NCBI RefSeq assembly: GCF_000218895.1
Contig: NC_015704.1
Coordinates: forward strand, 29,528 to 93,527
Direction: 5' to 3'
DNA from: Runella slithyformis DSM 19594
Lineage (GTDB): Bacteria > Bacteroidota > Bacteroidia > Cytophagales > Spirosomataceae
Length of the DNA stretch: 64,000 bases
Shown piece by piece: positions 37,537-45,766 of the stretch. The notes beneath the pieces are model-generated. The model was not told the origin of the DNA. It saw only the letters and a list, made by a program, of their open reading frames with translations, and did no database searches. Both the position numbers and the translations under genes were made by a program. The number at the start of each line of letters is the position of its first letter. Within the stretch, counting starts at the first letter, position 1.

Positions 37537-39027
37537 CTATTTCACTTCAAAATTGAGCATCATCCCGTCATCTTCATGTTCGAGGTTATGGCAATGAAAC
37601 ACAAACTTGCCTACCTTCTCAAACTTGGTGATAATCCTTACTTTTTCGCCAGGCATGACCAAAACAGTATCTTTCAAACCTTTTTCATGTGACAAAATGT
37701 TACCACGACCGCCTGTTCGACTGGATACTTGAAAAAACGTACCATGAAGGTGCATAGGGTGGGGTTCGTCGCCGTTAGTGTTGTCAAACTCCCAGATTTC
37801 GGTGCTGTTCAGAGCCACGATTTCGTCAATACGGTCCATATTGAAAATCTTCCCGTTGATGGTGTGCATCCCTTTCATAGCCATCGTTCCACCGTGGCTT
37901 CCAGAAGTCATGTCCATCATTACCCCAATATCGAAGGTACGGGTCTTGGTAGCAGAAGCAGTTGATAAAGGCGTTATAGAATTGAGCGAAGTTGGCATTT
38001 TGAAAGTATCTGTTTCGGTTTTATTCACCATAAACTTCAAGATTTTGAATGTTTGACTTCCTTGTGAGCTCACTCCCGAAAAGGAATTGCTTTGCAAATA
38101 CACCTCACTATTAAGGGCTATTTTACTAAAATCCACCAACAAATCAGCCCGTTCGCCTGGGGCGAGTAGTAAACTCGTTACTGTTTCGGGAGCAGTAAGC
38201 AGACCACCGTCTGAACCAATTATCAAGAAGGAATTACCGTTGCTCAATGCTAAATTGTACATTCGCCCATTTGAGCCATTCAAGACTCGAAGGCGATACA
38301 TTCGAGTTGTAACAGGCTGAAAAGGAGAGCTTACCCCATTGACCGTAATGGTTTCTCCCATATAACCAATCATAACTTCTTCTAAGGTTGGGCTATACAT
38401 GATTGCCCCGTTGGCATCCAATCGTTTATCCTGAATCACTAAGGGTAGTTCGTAGGCATCCGAAGGTAAATTCAACGCTTTTTCTTCGGGGCTTTCAACG
38501 ATAAACATTCCTGCCAACCCTGTAAAAACTTGTTTACCCGTTTTTTCATGAGGGTGTGGGTGATACCAAGCCATGTTTGCCGCTTGGTCAATCTTAAAAG
38601 TATAATTGAAGGACTGCCCTGCCGTCACCATTTGGCTGGGGTGGCCATCCATCGCAGCAGGTACAAGCAAACCATGCCAGTGAATATTAGTTTCTTCTGA
38701 CAGGCCATTGATAAAAGGAATCGTAACTGTACTGCCACGTTGCACCCGAAAAGTGGGCCCTAAAATGCCGTTTTTATACCCCAATACTTGTCCAGTTTTA
38801 CCTGCTACAATTGCTGCGTTCTGGCTGCGGGCATTCAGAGCTGTTCCAGAAGTAATGGTTTCGGGAATGGGTAAAATGGTAGTAAATGCACCCTCAACCA
38901 CGGTAGGAGCTGTTGTCATATCCATTGCCGCCATGTCGTGATTCATGCAGCTTGATAATAGACTCTCACCTATCAGTAAACCTGCTGAACCAAAGCCAAG
39001 TGTTTTCAAAAAGTCATTTCGTTTCAT
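37537..39027 (-). CDS. Multicopper oxidase (CueO/CopA-like)
   Basis: A 496-residue exported oxidase with a lipobox (SLLSSCMNHD) after a Tat-like but non-RR start (KRNDFLKTLGFGSAG). Copper ligands are intact: IHWHGLLVP, WYHPHPHEKTG, HPMHLHGTFF and FHCHNLEHEDDGMM, including the axial Met position of the T1 site. It probably oxidises Cu(I) to the less toxic Cu(II) in the periplasm. A His/Met patch (MMDMTSGSHGGTMAMKGMH, about residues 365-385) recalls the Met-rich insert of CueO. It lies 18 bp after the AraC regulator gene. Confidence 0.93.
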   Translation of the reverse strand: MKRNDFLKTLGFGSAGLLIGESLLSSCMNHDMAAMDMTTAPTVVEGAFTTILPIPETITSGTALNARSQNAAIVAGKTGQVLGYKNGILGPTFRVQRGSTVTIPFINGLSEETNIHWHGLLVPAAMDGHPSQMVTAGQSFNYTFKIDQAANMAWYHPHPHEKTGKQVFTGLAGMFIVESPEEKALNLPSDAYELPLVIQDKRLDANGAIMYSPTLEEVMIGYMGETITVNGVSSPFQPVTTRMYRLRVLNGSNGRMYNLALSNGNSFLIIGSDGGLLTAPETVTSLLLAPGERADLLVDFSKIALNSEVYLQSNSFSGVSSQGSQTFKILKFMVNKTETDTFKMPTSLNSITPLSTASATKTRTFDIGVMMDMTSGSHGGTMAMKGMHTINGKIFNMDRIDEIVALNSTEIWEFDNTNGDEPHPMHLHGTFFQVSSRTGGRGNILSHEKGLKDTVLVMPGEKVRIITKFEKVGKFVFHCHNLEHEDDGMMLNFEVK

Positions 39028-39045
39028 TGTAGTGGTTTATTTTAG

Positions 39046-39609
39046 TTAAATTTCATCCAAAGGCTTTCGTGTTTTATCCCGTAACCGTTTGAACTTACTT
39101 GGTGTCATTCCTGTAATGGACTTGAATTGTGCTGAGAGGTGAGCCACACTGCTATAATTAAGTAAATCGGCAATTTGTGAAAGGGTCAACTCATCATAGA
39201 CCAGTAGCTCTTTTACCCTTTCTAATTTCTGATTGATTAAATATTGCTCAATGGTAATACCCTCCACTTCTGAGAAAAGTGTGCTTAGGTATCGGTAATC
39301 TCGGCTTACTTTTTCGGTGATATAGTCAGAATGTTTCATCCGACGGAGTCCGTCATTTTGGAGGTGAACCAACTCAACAATGGCTGTTTTGACTCGCTCG
39401 ATTAGCTGTTGTTTTTTGTCGCTCAACAACTCAAAATCATGAGTTTGTAATCGCTCCGAAATTAGGTATAGCTGCATATCAGTAGCAGATTTTTCGAGAA
39501 CAACTTCTCCCAATTCGATTGTTATTACTTGGTGTCCAAGTGCTTCGAGTTCTTGACGAACCACAGTTTTACAGCGACTGCACACCATGTTTTTGATGTA
39601 CAGTTTCAT
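39046..39609 (-). CDS. AraC-family regulator with HMA-like metal-sensing N-terminus
   Basis: 187 residues from the ATG at 39609. The first 60 residues look like an HMA domain (MKLYIKNMVCSRCKTVVRQE, with CxxC). The C-terminal 100 residues form two AraC helix-turn-helix units (LTLSQIADLLNYSSVAHLSA, QFKSITGMTPSKFKRLRD). This architecture suggests a copper-responsive activator of the multicopper oxidase and cus genes directly downstream. A farther upstream frame start (39687) adds no recognised domain. The regulated promoters and the metal sensed are inferred from context. Confidence 0.85.
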   Translation of the reverse strand: MKLYIKNMVCSRCKTVVRQELEALGHQVITIELGEVVLEKSATDMQLYLISERLQTHDFELLSDKKQQLIERVKTAIVELVHLQNDGLRRMKHSDYITEKVSRDYRYLSTLFSEVEGITIEQYLINQKLERVKELLVYDELTLSQIADLLNYSSVAHLSAQFKSITGMTPSKFKRLRDKTRKPLDEI

Positions 39610-39729
39610 AAATTTTCTAAGAAACGTAGGTAGGAAGACATGATAAATTAGGTAATCATGGTGAAAAAAGGAAACACCAAAAAGCAATCCAGAAGGTTGC
39701 CATCAGCCCACAAGGGGCTTTTTACCTAA

Positions 39730-40170
39730 TCAAATCAGGAAGGATTGTACAAAAATGAGCATACTGCGCCCATGAAGTGGTGGCGCAGGGCTGTAAAAAT
39801 GCGGTAAGCGAAATGAAACAGTTTGGTTAATCCAAGCCGTTGAAGAGGAATAAATAGGACTGAAAATAGAGACTATATCAATGTGCTGGCTTATGAAATG
39901 TACCGAATTACCGTCAGCCGAAGGAGTCTGAATTTTGTAGTAAGAAACTTTGTCTGAACAGCACTTGCCACGCTTAAAGCTATCTCCACACCCAGATTTT
40001 TTAAAACTGGCTTTGTGGATTGCTTTTTGACATTTTTCTTCGTGAACAAAAGAAACTGTCTTTGTTCCCTTCATCAAACACCAATGCTCATACATAGCAA
40101 ACCCTGTGCTGGCAAACAACACTTGGATGGCTAAGTAAAGGCAAAAGGTACGCTTGATGATTTGCTTCAT
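39730..40170 (-). CDS. HYC_CC_PP-family exported protein
   Basis: 146 residues from the ATG at 40170 with a signal peptide (FCLYLAIQVLFASTGFA). Family marks: YEHWCLMKG (the HYC-like motif, here HWC), GCGDSFKRGKCCSDK (the CC motif) and SPAPPLHGR near the C-terminus (PP motif). These Cys/His patterns fit a small metal-related envelope protein frequent in Bacteroidota copper islands. It is the most upstream gene of the long minus-strand metal block and may be transcribed from the palindromic region at 40302-40358. Confidence 0.78.
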   Translation of the reverse strand: MKQIIKRTFCLYLAIQVLFASTGFAMYEHWCLMKGTKTVSFVHEEKCQKAIHKASFKKSGCGDSFKRGKCCSDKVSYYKIQTPSADGNSVHFISQHIDIVSIFSPIYSSSTAWINQTVSFRLPHFYSPAPPLHGRSMLIFVQSFLI

Positions 40171-40301
40171 TACACTACGCTTTGGTAGAGACAAATGTAC
40201 GAAGATACAAGGGAATAGATGATTACATTTTTTTCGATACTTTTTACATAATTTTCAGATTAAGCGATGGAAACGCTAATTCCGTAGTAAGAAATGTAGC
40301 T

Positions 40302-40358
40302 ACAAAGATAATATTACTTATGATAAATGAACGTTATCATAAGTAATATTATCTTTGT
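40302..40358. repeat. Perfect 25-bp palindrome with 7-bp asymmetric spacer
   Basis: The left arm 40302-40326 (ACAAAGATAATATTACTTAT then GATAA) is the exact reverse complement of the right arm 40334-40358; the spacer is ATGAACG (40327-40333). Each arm holds an outward-facing TATCTTTG (plus strand 40350-40357, minus strand 40303-40310), a match to the Bacteroidota -7 box. The plus-strand gene at 40374 begins 16 bases after the right arm. The structure fits either a divergent operator/promoter or the core site of a tyrosine recombinase (two inverted arms around a 6-8 base spacer), and a recombinase is encoded at 40777. Confidence 0.85.
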
Positions 40359-40373
40359 GAAAAATTTAAAATT

Positions 40374-40772
40374 ATGTCCAGAGAAGAACTTGAAAAACTC
40401 ATTTACGTTAAACATCCTCACAAACAGACGCAGCAAAATCAGATAGATGCGTTGGTTGAAAGTCCTTCCGACCGATTCGACTTTCTGGTCTTGTTCTTCA
40501 ATTTTGGAAATGCGTCGTATCGCTATATGAGCCTTGCCAGAGGTGAAGAGACGATAGAAGATTTTGAGGATTGGTTAGAAGGTCTGCCAGAAAACATTAG
40601 AAATGTTTTTGAAAAAGAGGGTTTTGAAGCATCTAAAACAACTTGGCCTTTTCGTCGTCATGTGATGGAGCGTCGTGATATTGGGATGGATGAATACATC
40701 AAAAAATTATTGCATCCAGCAGATTGGGAAAAGTGGAATGAGTACAAAAAAAGCGATGGTGATGGTCAATGA
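40374..40772 (+). CDS. Unknown protein coupled to the recombinase gene
   Basis: 132 residues, no recognised domain. The start MSREELEKLIYVKHPHKQ follows the large palindrome at once, with an A-rich leader. Composition is soluble and acidic (EETIEDFEDWLEGLPENIRN). The gene ends 4 bp before the chosen recombinase start, so the two are one unit. A role as a recombinase accessory or regulator is conceivable but unsupported by motif. Its codon and base composition are like its neighbours. Confidence 0.6.
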   Translation: MSREELEKLIYVKHPHKQTQQNQIDALVESPSDRFDFLVLFFNFGNASYRYMSLARGEETIEDFEDWLEGLPENIRNVFEKEGFEASKTTWPFRRHVMERRDIGMDEYIKKLLHPADWEKWNEYKKSDGDGQ

Positions 40773-40776
40773 AATC

Positions 40777-41721
40777 ATGAAAATTGAGATAGGTCGATCT
40801 TCCCCTGTTAGCGAAGTGCTTTCCCAAAAAATGGCCGACTACGCCCGTAAGGGTTTAGAGGGGGCGACCAATACCCTACGAGCCTACAAATCGGACATTA
40901 AGGATTTTAAAAGCTGGTGCGTTGAGTATGGCCAAACTGACTTACCCGTTTCATCTGTAACGTTGGCCGCTTACGTGTCGCATTTAGCTGATACCCACAA
41001 GTGGGCAAGCATCAATCGAAAATTGGCAGCGATTAGTAAACTACACGAACTAAGCAATCTGGACTTGCCGACAAAAGACAAAGCTTTTCGTGCGGTGATG
41101 GAAGGCATCAAGCGTACCAATGGCGTTCGACAAAAGCAAGCTCCTGCTTTTAAGATGAAGGAGCTGAAAACGATTTTACAAGGAATAGATACGACTACTA
41201 ATGCGGGTTTGCGTGATAAATGCTTGTTGCTTATTGGTTTTGCAGGAGCTTATCGGCGGTCGGAATTAGTGAGTCTGAATATCGAAGACGTACAGTTCAA
41301 TGAGGATGGGGTAATTATTTCTTTGTCTAAAAGCAAAACCAATCAATACGGTGAGTCGGAAGATAAAGCCTTTTTTTATAGCCCAGAGGCTGATTTTTGC
41401 CCAATACGAAATTTGAAAGCTTGGATTGGGCGTTTGGAAAAACCAACAGGGTCACTGTTTGTTCGAGTGAGAAAAGGTGATAAAATCACAGAAGAACGGC
41501 TCAATGATATGACCGTTTATGATACGGTCAAAAAATATATAGGTAGCCGATATTCGGCTCATTCACTACGAGCATCGTTTATTACTATTTCGAAAATTAA
41601 CGGGGCAGATGACTCAGAAATCATGCGTCAATCTAAACACAAAACAAGTGCTATGATTCAAAGATACACTCGTATTGAAGATATCAAGCAGCATAATGCG
41701 GCTACGAAATTAGGGCTTTAA
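40777..41721 (+). CDS. Tyrosine recombinase / integrase
   Basis: 314 residues from the ATG at 40777; in-frame ATG at 40762 and others upstream overlap the preceding gene. An N-terminal SAM-like core-binding domain (about residues 15-110) precedes the catalytic domain. Catalytic elements: Arg in GAYRRSELVSL (about residue 160), Lys hairpin SKSKTNQYG, HSLRASF, and SKHKTSAMIQRYTR with the nucleophilic Tyr. It may integrate the element, resolve dimers or invert DNA. The close palindrome at 40302-40358 is a candidate site. Confidence 0.88.
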   Translation: MKIEIGRSSPVSEVLSQKMADYARKGLEGATNTLRAYKSDIKDFKSWCVEYGQTDLPVSSVTLAAYVSHLADTHKWASINRKLAAISKLHELSNLDLPTKDKAFRAVMEGIKRTNGVRQKQAPAFKMKELKTILQGIDTTTNAGLRDKCLLLIGFAGAYRRSELVSLNIEDVQFNEDGVIISLSKSKTNQYGESEDKAFFYSPEADFCPIRNLKAWIGRLEKPTGSLFVRVRKGDKITEERLNDMTVYDTVKKYIGSRYSAHSLRASFITISKINGADDSEIMRQSKHKTSAMIQRYTRIEDIKQHNAATKLGL

Positions 41722-41733
41722 CAGAAAATCGGA

Positions 41734-42090
41734 TTAGTTAAAAGTAGGGAGATTGAATTTAGATAGTTCTACATAAATATTATCTTCGTCATCAAATATG
41801 CCACCGATTTTGTTTTTTCGAATTTGATAAATCTGGCCGAAAGGTATCTTGATTTCTTCAATTTGATGATGATTGTCAGGATTTAATCTAACACCTAAGT
41901 TGATACTTCCTGCATCAAAAAATAGATTGACAACTTTGTGAATATAGATATTGGCTAAATACCAACGTTTATTAGCTTTTTCTGTTGAGGTGTGTTCATA
42001 ATAATTGGCCATGAGCATATAATGATTTGATTCATCGCCCAAATCAATTAGCATCTGTTGGATTATGGCTTGCAATTTTAAATCGGACAT
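41734..42090 (-). CDS. Unknown small protein
   Basis: 118 residues from the ATG at 42090; an earlier in-frame TTG is less likely. No named domain. It is soluble, with an alpha-helical N-terminal part (LQAIIQQMLIDLGDES) and later mixed strands. It converges on the recombinase gene 12 bp away and is followed on its 5' side by the two nested insertion elements, so its promoter region may have been altered by insertion. Confidence 0.5.
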   Translation of the reverse strand: MSDLKLQAIIQQMLIDLGDESNHYMLMANYYEHTSTEKANKRWYLANIYIHKVVNLFFDAGSINLGVRLNPDNHHQIEEIKIPFGQIYQIRKNKIGGIFDDEDNIYVELSKFNLPTFN

Positions 42091-42166
42091 ATTCAAAACG
42101 AGATAGTGGACCTGTCTTCACAAAGTACGTAGTTTTATTTTAACAGAATAAGTACACTGTAAACTA

Positions 42167-43230
42167 TTGATAGATGAATTATCCTGTAAAGAAAGCTACT
42201 TCCTTCTTTTTAAAGAATGAAACCAGCAATTCCGTGTCTTTTCTGACCTCCTCAATTTTTTCTTTCAACACTTCGGCCAAATCTGTCAGGTCGAGGAATA
42301 CCCGGTTTTTGAGCTCTCTTTTTAACTGACTCCACAGCAACTCGACCGGGTTCAGTTCCGGGCTATAACCAGGCAGGGCCACAAGGTGCACGCGCCCTTT
42401 CTTGCGCGCCAAAAAGTCCTTTATGGCTTGGCTACGGTGGATGGTCGCGCCATCCCAGATCACGATCAAGTCCTTGCTGCGGTACCTGCGGCATAGGTAC
42501 TCCAGAAAGTCAACCACCCCCTCACTATTGTATGCCTTGTCTTGTCCGCCGACGTACAGCCTCCCATTAGGGGCCATCGCGGCGATCAGACTGAGGTGTT
42601 CTTTGCCCGCCTTCTCCTCGATAATGGGCGTTTTACCCTTGGGTGCCCACGTACGGCAAACGAGGGGGAGCAGATAGAAGCCTGATTCATCGATATATAC
42701 GATAGCACGGTTCTCATCCTCGGCTTTTTTTAATTCCGGTACCGTCTCTTCCCGCCACTGCTGGACTTTCTGCTTGCTCTGCTGGCGAGCCTTTTTGGCG
42801 GGCTTCTGCAAGCTCCATCCCAGTTTTTTTAGGATACGCCCCACCTGCGTTAGGTCGTAGCTGACACCGAATAGCCTGCCAATCAACTCGTTGACACGAG
42901 AGCGTGTCCAGATGTGGCCGGGAAAACCGTGGCTGACAGCACCTTGTTTAAGCTCTTCGACAAGCTGCGAAAGCTGTTCTGACGTCAGTTTAGGCAACGA
43001 ACCTGGCGGCTTTCGGGCCAGCAAGCCTTCCGCCCCCAACTCCCGATACTTTTTCAGCGTCTGGCTTACCCAGCCCTCGGTCAGTCCAAGAGCCGAGGTG
43101 ATGTCCTTCTGCTTCCAACCCGCTTCTTTCAACTCCACGCAGCGGCGACGTAGTATTTCGTAATCTGATGGTTTGTATTTTGCTTTCATAAATGCAATTT
43201 ACAAACTTTACAAACCTATTCACCCATCAA
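42167..43230. mobile_element. IS630-family element 1, inserted in the inverted repeat of element 2
   Basis: The ends form an imperfect inverted repeat: left TTGATAGATGAATTATCCTG and right (reverse complement from 43230) TTGATGGGTGAATAGGTTTG, both continuing TAAAG; 18 of 25 positions match. Flanking TA copies are at 42165-42166 and 43231-43232. The 1064-bp element holds one intact transposase gene on the minus strand and looks more GC-rich than its surroundings, consistent with recent arrival. Confidence 0.88.
42179..43189 (-). CDS. IS630-family transposase (intact)
   Basis: 336 residues with two N-terminal helix-turn-helix units (KQKDITSALGLTEGWVSQTL, and the LARKPPG linker region) and a DDE catalytic domain. 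Acidic residues are seen in YIDESGFYLLP, VIWDGATIHRS and SPELNPVELLWSQLK. No internal stop, so it may be active. It lies wholly within element 1, with its stop inside the left inverted repeat. It moves the element by cut-and-paste into TA sites. Confidence 0.93.
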   Translation of the reverse strand: MKAKYKPSDYEILRRRCVELKEAGWKQKDITSALGLTEGWVSQTLKKYRELGAEGLLARKPPGSLPKLTSEQLSQLVEELKQGAVSHGFPGHIWTRSRVNELIGRLFGVSYDLTQVGRILKKLGWSLQKPAKKARQQSKQKVQQWREETVPELKKAEDENRAIVYIDESGFYLLPLVCRTWAPKGKTPIIEEKAGKEHLSLIAAMAPNGRLYVGGQDKAYNSEGVVDFLEYLCRRYRSKDLIVIWDGATIHRSQAIKDFLARKKGRVHLVALPGYSPELNPVELLWSQLKRELKNRVFLDLTDLAEVLKEKIEEVRKDTELLVSFFKKKEVAFFTG

Positions 43231-43274
43231 TAAATTGGTACGATTTTTTCTGTTGTTTTCTGAAACTCAAAACT

Positions 43275-43748
43275 ATGCAGAAGCAACACATTAAATTAGC
43301 TTCAAAAGACCGCTTGGAATTAGAAGGTCTATTGTTAAAAAGTTCATTGACAGTTAAGATTCACAAAAGGATTCATGTTCTTCTTCATCTTGATAGTGGC
43401 AAGAGCTACAAAACAGTTGGCAAAGAAGTAGGCATGACTTATATTTCTATGCGAGAGATATGTAGTAAATATGCCAATAAACAAACCAATGCTACTGCAC
43501 TCTCATATTTGTCTGATAAGCCAAGAACAGGCCGTCCAATAGTTATTTCGGGTGATGAACGAGCAAAGATTACTGCCTTAGCTTGTAGCCAACCCCCTGA
43601 AGGACATTCTAATTGGACACTTCGATTATTGGCTGATAAAGTAGTAGAGTTAGGCATCTGTGAGGAATTGTCTCACACTTATGCTGGTCAAATTCTTAAA
43701 AAAACGAATTACAGCCCCACCTTAAACGCACTTGGTGCATTGGTGTGA
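43275..43748 (+). CDS. IS630-family transposase, N-terminal frame (element 2)
   Basis: 157 residues from the ATG at 43275; the frame continues upstream across the insertion junction but without meaning. It holds the helix-turn-helix part (YKTVGKEVGMTYISMREICS) and the PRTGRP linker, then HSNWTLRLLADKVVELG. The final residues after ILKK read out of family; the -1 frame here gives KNELQPHLKRTWCIGVMD, the normal continuation. The shift site is an A7 tract. Programmed frameshifting or decay are both possible. Confidence 0.8.
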   Translation: MQKQHIKLASKDRLELEGLLLKSSLTVKIHKRIHVLLHLDSGKSYKTVGKEVGMTYISMREICSKYANKQTNATALSYLSDKPRTGRPIVISGDERAKITALACSQPPEGHSNWTLRLLADKVVELGICEELSHTYAGQILKKTNYSPTLNALGALV

Positions 43749-44419
43749 TGGATAGTATTTTTATTGCCAAGATGGAGAAAATTTTAGCTCTTTATGCACT
43801 GCCATATGATGAAAAATACCCTGTCGTGTGTTTTGATGAACGTCCCTGCTTTTTGATTGGCGATTGTATTGAGCCAATTGCTATGCAAACAGGTAAAGTC
43901 AAAAAAGAACACTACAGCTATGAAAAAAAGGGATCATGTGCTTTATTAGCAGCAATCGAACCACTTACAGGGAAGCGATTATCCCAAGTTCATAGCCAAA
44001 GAACTAAAAAGGAATATTGCTTATTTATGCAAGAATTGGCCAAAATGTACCCCAATGCTCATAAAATTCGCTTAGTACAAGACAATCTCAATACGCACAA
44101 TGATAGTTCTTTCTATGAAAATTTACCTGCTGACGAAGCGTTTGAACTAGCCCAACGATTTGAATATTACTATACGCCAAAGTCTGCAAGTTGGCTCAAC
44201 ATGATTGAGATTGAATTTTCGACTTTAGCAAGACAATGCCTCAATCGTAGAATACCATCACAAGAATTACTCGAAAAAGAAATCTTAACACTTGTCAAAG
44301 AACGAAATGATAAACAAATTAAAGTTGATTGGCAATTCTCACTAAAAAAAGCGAGAACTAAACTCAATCGTCAATATAAATCCTTAAACGAGGATAACAA
44401 AAAATTTACACAAACTTAG
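43745..44419 (+). CDS. IS630-family transposase, C-terminal (DDE) frame (element 2)
   Basis: 224 residues of the DDE catalytic domain: VVCFDERPCFLIG, RLVQDNLNTHNDS and TPKSASWLNMIEIEFSTLAR carry the three acidic residues. The frame overlaps the first ORF (GTGATGG) and could be reached by -1 frameshift at the A7 tract or by re-initiation at 43745 or 43748. It ends 9 bp before the right end of the element. The catalytic residues are intact, so the fused product could be functional. Confidence 0.82.
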   Translation: MMDSIFIAKMEKILALYALPYDEKYPVVCFDERPCFLIGDCIEPIAMQTGKVKKEHYSYEKKGSCALLAAIEPLTGKRLSQVHSQRTKKEYCLFMQELAKMYPNAHKIRLVQDNLNTHNDSSFYENLPADEAFELAQRFEYYYTPKSASWLNMIEIEFSTLARQCLNRRIPSQELLEKEILTLVKERNDKQIKVDWQFSLKKARTKLNRQYKSLNEDNKKFTQT

Positions 44420-44442
44420 TTTACAATGTAATAAGTCCTTTT

Positions 44443-44730
44443 TTATCTTACCAATAATTTCCCTTTTAATTCCTCATTTTCAAGGACATACCTTTGTAAT
44501 TGCCCTTTGAGGTAAGCGTTTTCGGAAAGCAGTGCGGAAATCATCTTTTCTGTTTCATCATAAGGCACAGCTTCTTCGGTGGCTTTGGCTTGGTTGGCAT
44601 ATCCCCTACAAGTAGCTGAACAATACTTAGCCGTAGAGCGACTGGCAAAGTAAATAGTACCACACCAAAGGCAGGTTTTTTCAAAGACTTTGGCGTTATA
44701 TTTGAAATCGGAGCGGTCTAATTTAGGCAT
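44443..44730 (-). CDS. Small zinc-finger plus coiled-coil protein
   Basis: 95 residues from the ATG at 44730 (MPKLDRSDFKYNAKVFEKTC). An upstream ATG at 44784 is rejected because the stretch between contains a promoter-like TATCTTTA. A zinc-finger-like CLWCG with YCSATC (C-x2-C...C-x3-C) sits in residues 20-43. A heptad-type coiled coil follows (LLSENAYLKGQLQRYVLENE). The zinc-ribbon plus coiled coil suggests a DNA- or protein-binding regulator. It is downstream of the CBASS genes, separated by 174 bp. Confidence 0.6.
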   Translation of the reverse strand: MPKLDRSDFKYNAKVFEKTCLWCGTIYFASRSTAKYCSATCRGYANQAKATEEAVPYDETEKMISALLSENAYLKGQLQRYVLENEELKGKLLVR

Positions 44731-44904
44731 ATTCGTAAGTAGTTTTCTTGTAGGTAAAGATATAGTATATTTCTTGTTTATCAAAATTATACCGTGATAA
44801 ATACGTTATAAAAACAACATTAAAAATCACAAGAATGCATACACCAAAATAAAAGTTTCAGATGACCATTAAAATAAACTAAAAAGTTGACATTTTTCAG
44901 AGCG

Positions 44905-45762
44905 TTATTTAGGAAAATACTTCCCAAAATGACCTTTAATCAAAGCCTTTGCCTTGTCGTTTCCCAAACGAGCATGAGTAGCTTTTTCTAAGTTATTTAT
45001 CAAACTCTCTAATTTGTTTAGAAAAGAATACCGATGTTCATACATCCTTTCCAATAAATCATCAAAAGGTACAACTGGCATTTCGCAACAAAAATCTTCT
45101 TCTAAATTATCATAGACATTTCTAAGAGTATAAAGCAAAGAAAGGTCATCACGGAAATGAGGCACAAAACCGTTGGCCATCAGAGTTGTTAAAGCAACCC
45201 CCTTAGGCATATTTTTCCCTTGTTGGCTAGCCCACGCTTTTATATAACGAATCAGTCTTTTAAGTTGTACTGCCTGCTTTCCACCTCGCTCTTCTACCCA
45301 TTTTTTAAACCCAGATGGATTACTATCCAGCCATCCATTCTTTGTTGCCAAACGAATAGGTTCATTAAAATTTGTGTGTACATAAATGGTAACGTCTATA
45401 TGATATCCTGCTTTATAATGTAACCTAATACATTTGTCTTTATGTTTAGGCAAGGTACTATTCGAAACTTTGGTTAGGGCATCTCGAATATACTTTTGAA
45501 GTGTTGGGGCAGCAAATTGGGGATCTGGAAAAAATCGGACTCCAAAATCAATGTCGCATGTATCCGTTTTAGTACGAATTATTGTTCCCAAAGCAAAAGA
45601 ACCTTGACGTATCAGCGTTGGTACTGGTACTTTCTTTTCCGTTAGATATGACTTGATATATCTCTTAATGTTCGCTTCTGAGGTTTTTAGCTGTGTCAGC
45701 TTACTGCTGGGGATATTTAGTGCATTGTTAAAAAACAAAAAGTCTTCGTGTAAATTTGCCAT
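44905..45762 (-). CDS. CD-NTase (cGAS/DncV-like nucleotidyltransferase), second copy, tailless
   Basis: 285 residues from the ATG at 45762, with the nucleotidyltransferase core: GS motif QGSFALGT (G54, S55), DxD in CDIDFGVRFFP (D70, D72) and the third acid in YHIDVTIYV (D123). The C-terminal helical domain follows (PKGVALTTLMANGFVPHF). It ends KGHFGKYFPK, level with about residue 295 of the upstream CD-NTase, and lacks that protein's extra tail. It should make a cyclic oligonucleotide on phage infection. It starts four bases after the E2-like gene in one operon. Confidence 0.88.
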   Translation of the reverse strand: MANLHEDFLFFNNALNIPSSKLTQLKTSEANIKRYIKSYLTEKKVPVPTLIRQGSFALGTIIRTKTDTCDIDFGVRFFPDPQFAAPTLQKYIRDALTKVSNSTLPKHKDKCIRLHYKAGYHIDVTIYVHTNFNEPIRLATKNGWLDSNPSGFKKWVEERGGKQAVQLKRLIRYIKAWASQQGKNMPKGVALTTLMANGFVPHFRDDLSLLYTLRNVYDNLEEDFCCEMPVVPFDDLLERMYEHRYSFLNKLESLINNLEKATHARLGNDKAKALIKGHFGKYFPK

Positions 45763-45766
45763 GAGT

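Larger units (their letters stand above)
42155..44428. mobile_element. IS630-family element 2 (host of the nested insertion)
   Basis: Reconstructing the left end by removing element 1 and one TA copy gives CACTGTAAACTAAATTGGTA. The reverse complement of the right end (44409-44428) reads CATTGTAAACTAAGTTTGTG, 16 of 20 identical. TA dinucleotides flank both ends (42153-42154, 44429-44430), as IS630/Tc1 elements duplicate TA. Without the insertion the element is about 1208 bp, normal for IS630. It encodes a two-frame transposase with an A7 tract at the junction. Confidence 0.85.

Noticed and set aside
39701..39724. Hairpin AGCCC/GGGCT followed by five Ts
   Set aside because: The T-run is on the plus strand, where no gene ends; on the minus strand used by both neighbours it lacks a T-tract. 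Short stem, so not called a terminator.
44430..44442. CBASS operon extending into the zinc-finger gene at 44443-44730
   Set aside because: A 174-bp gap and a promoter-like TATCTTTA before the zinc-finger gene argue for a separate unit, although read-through cannot be excluded.
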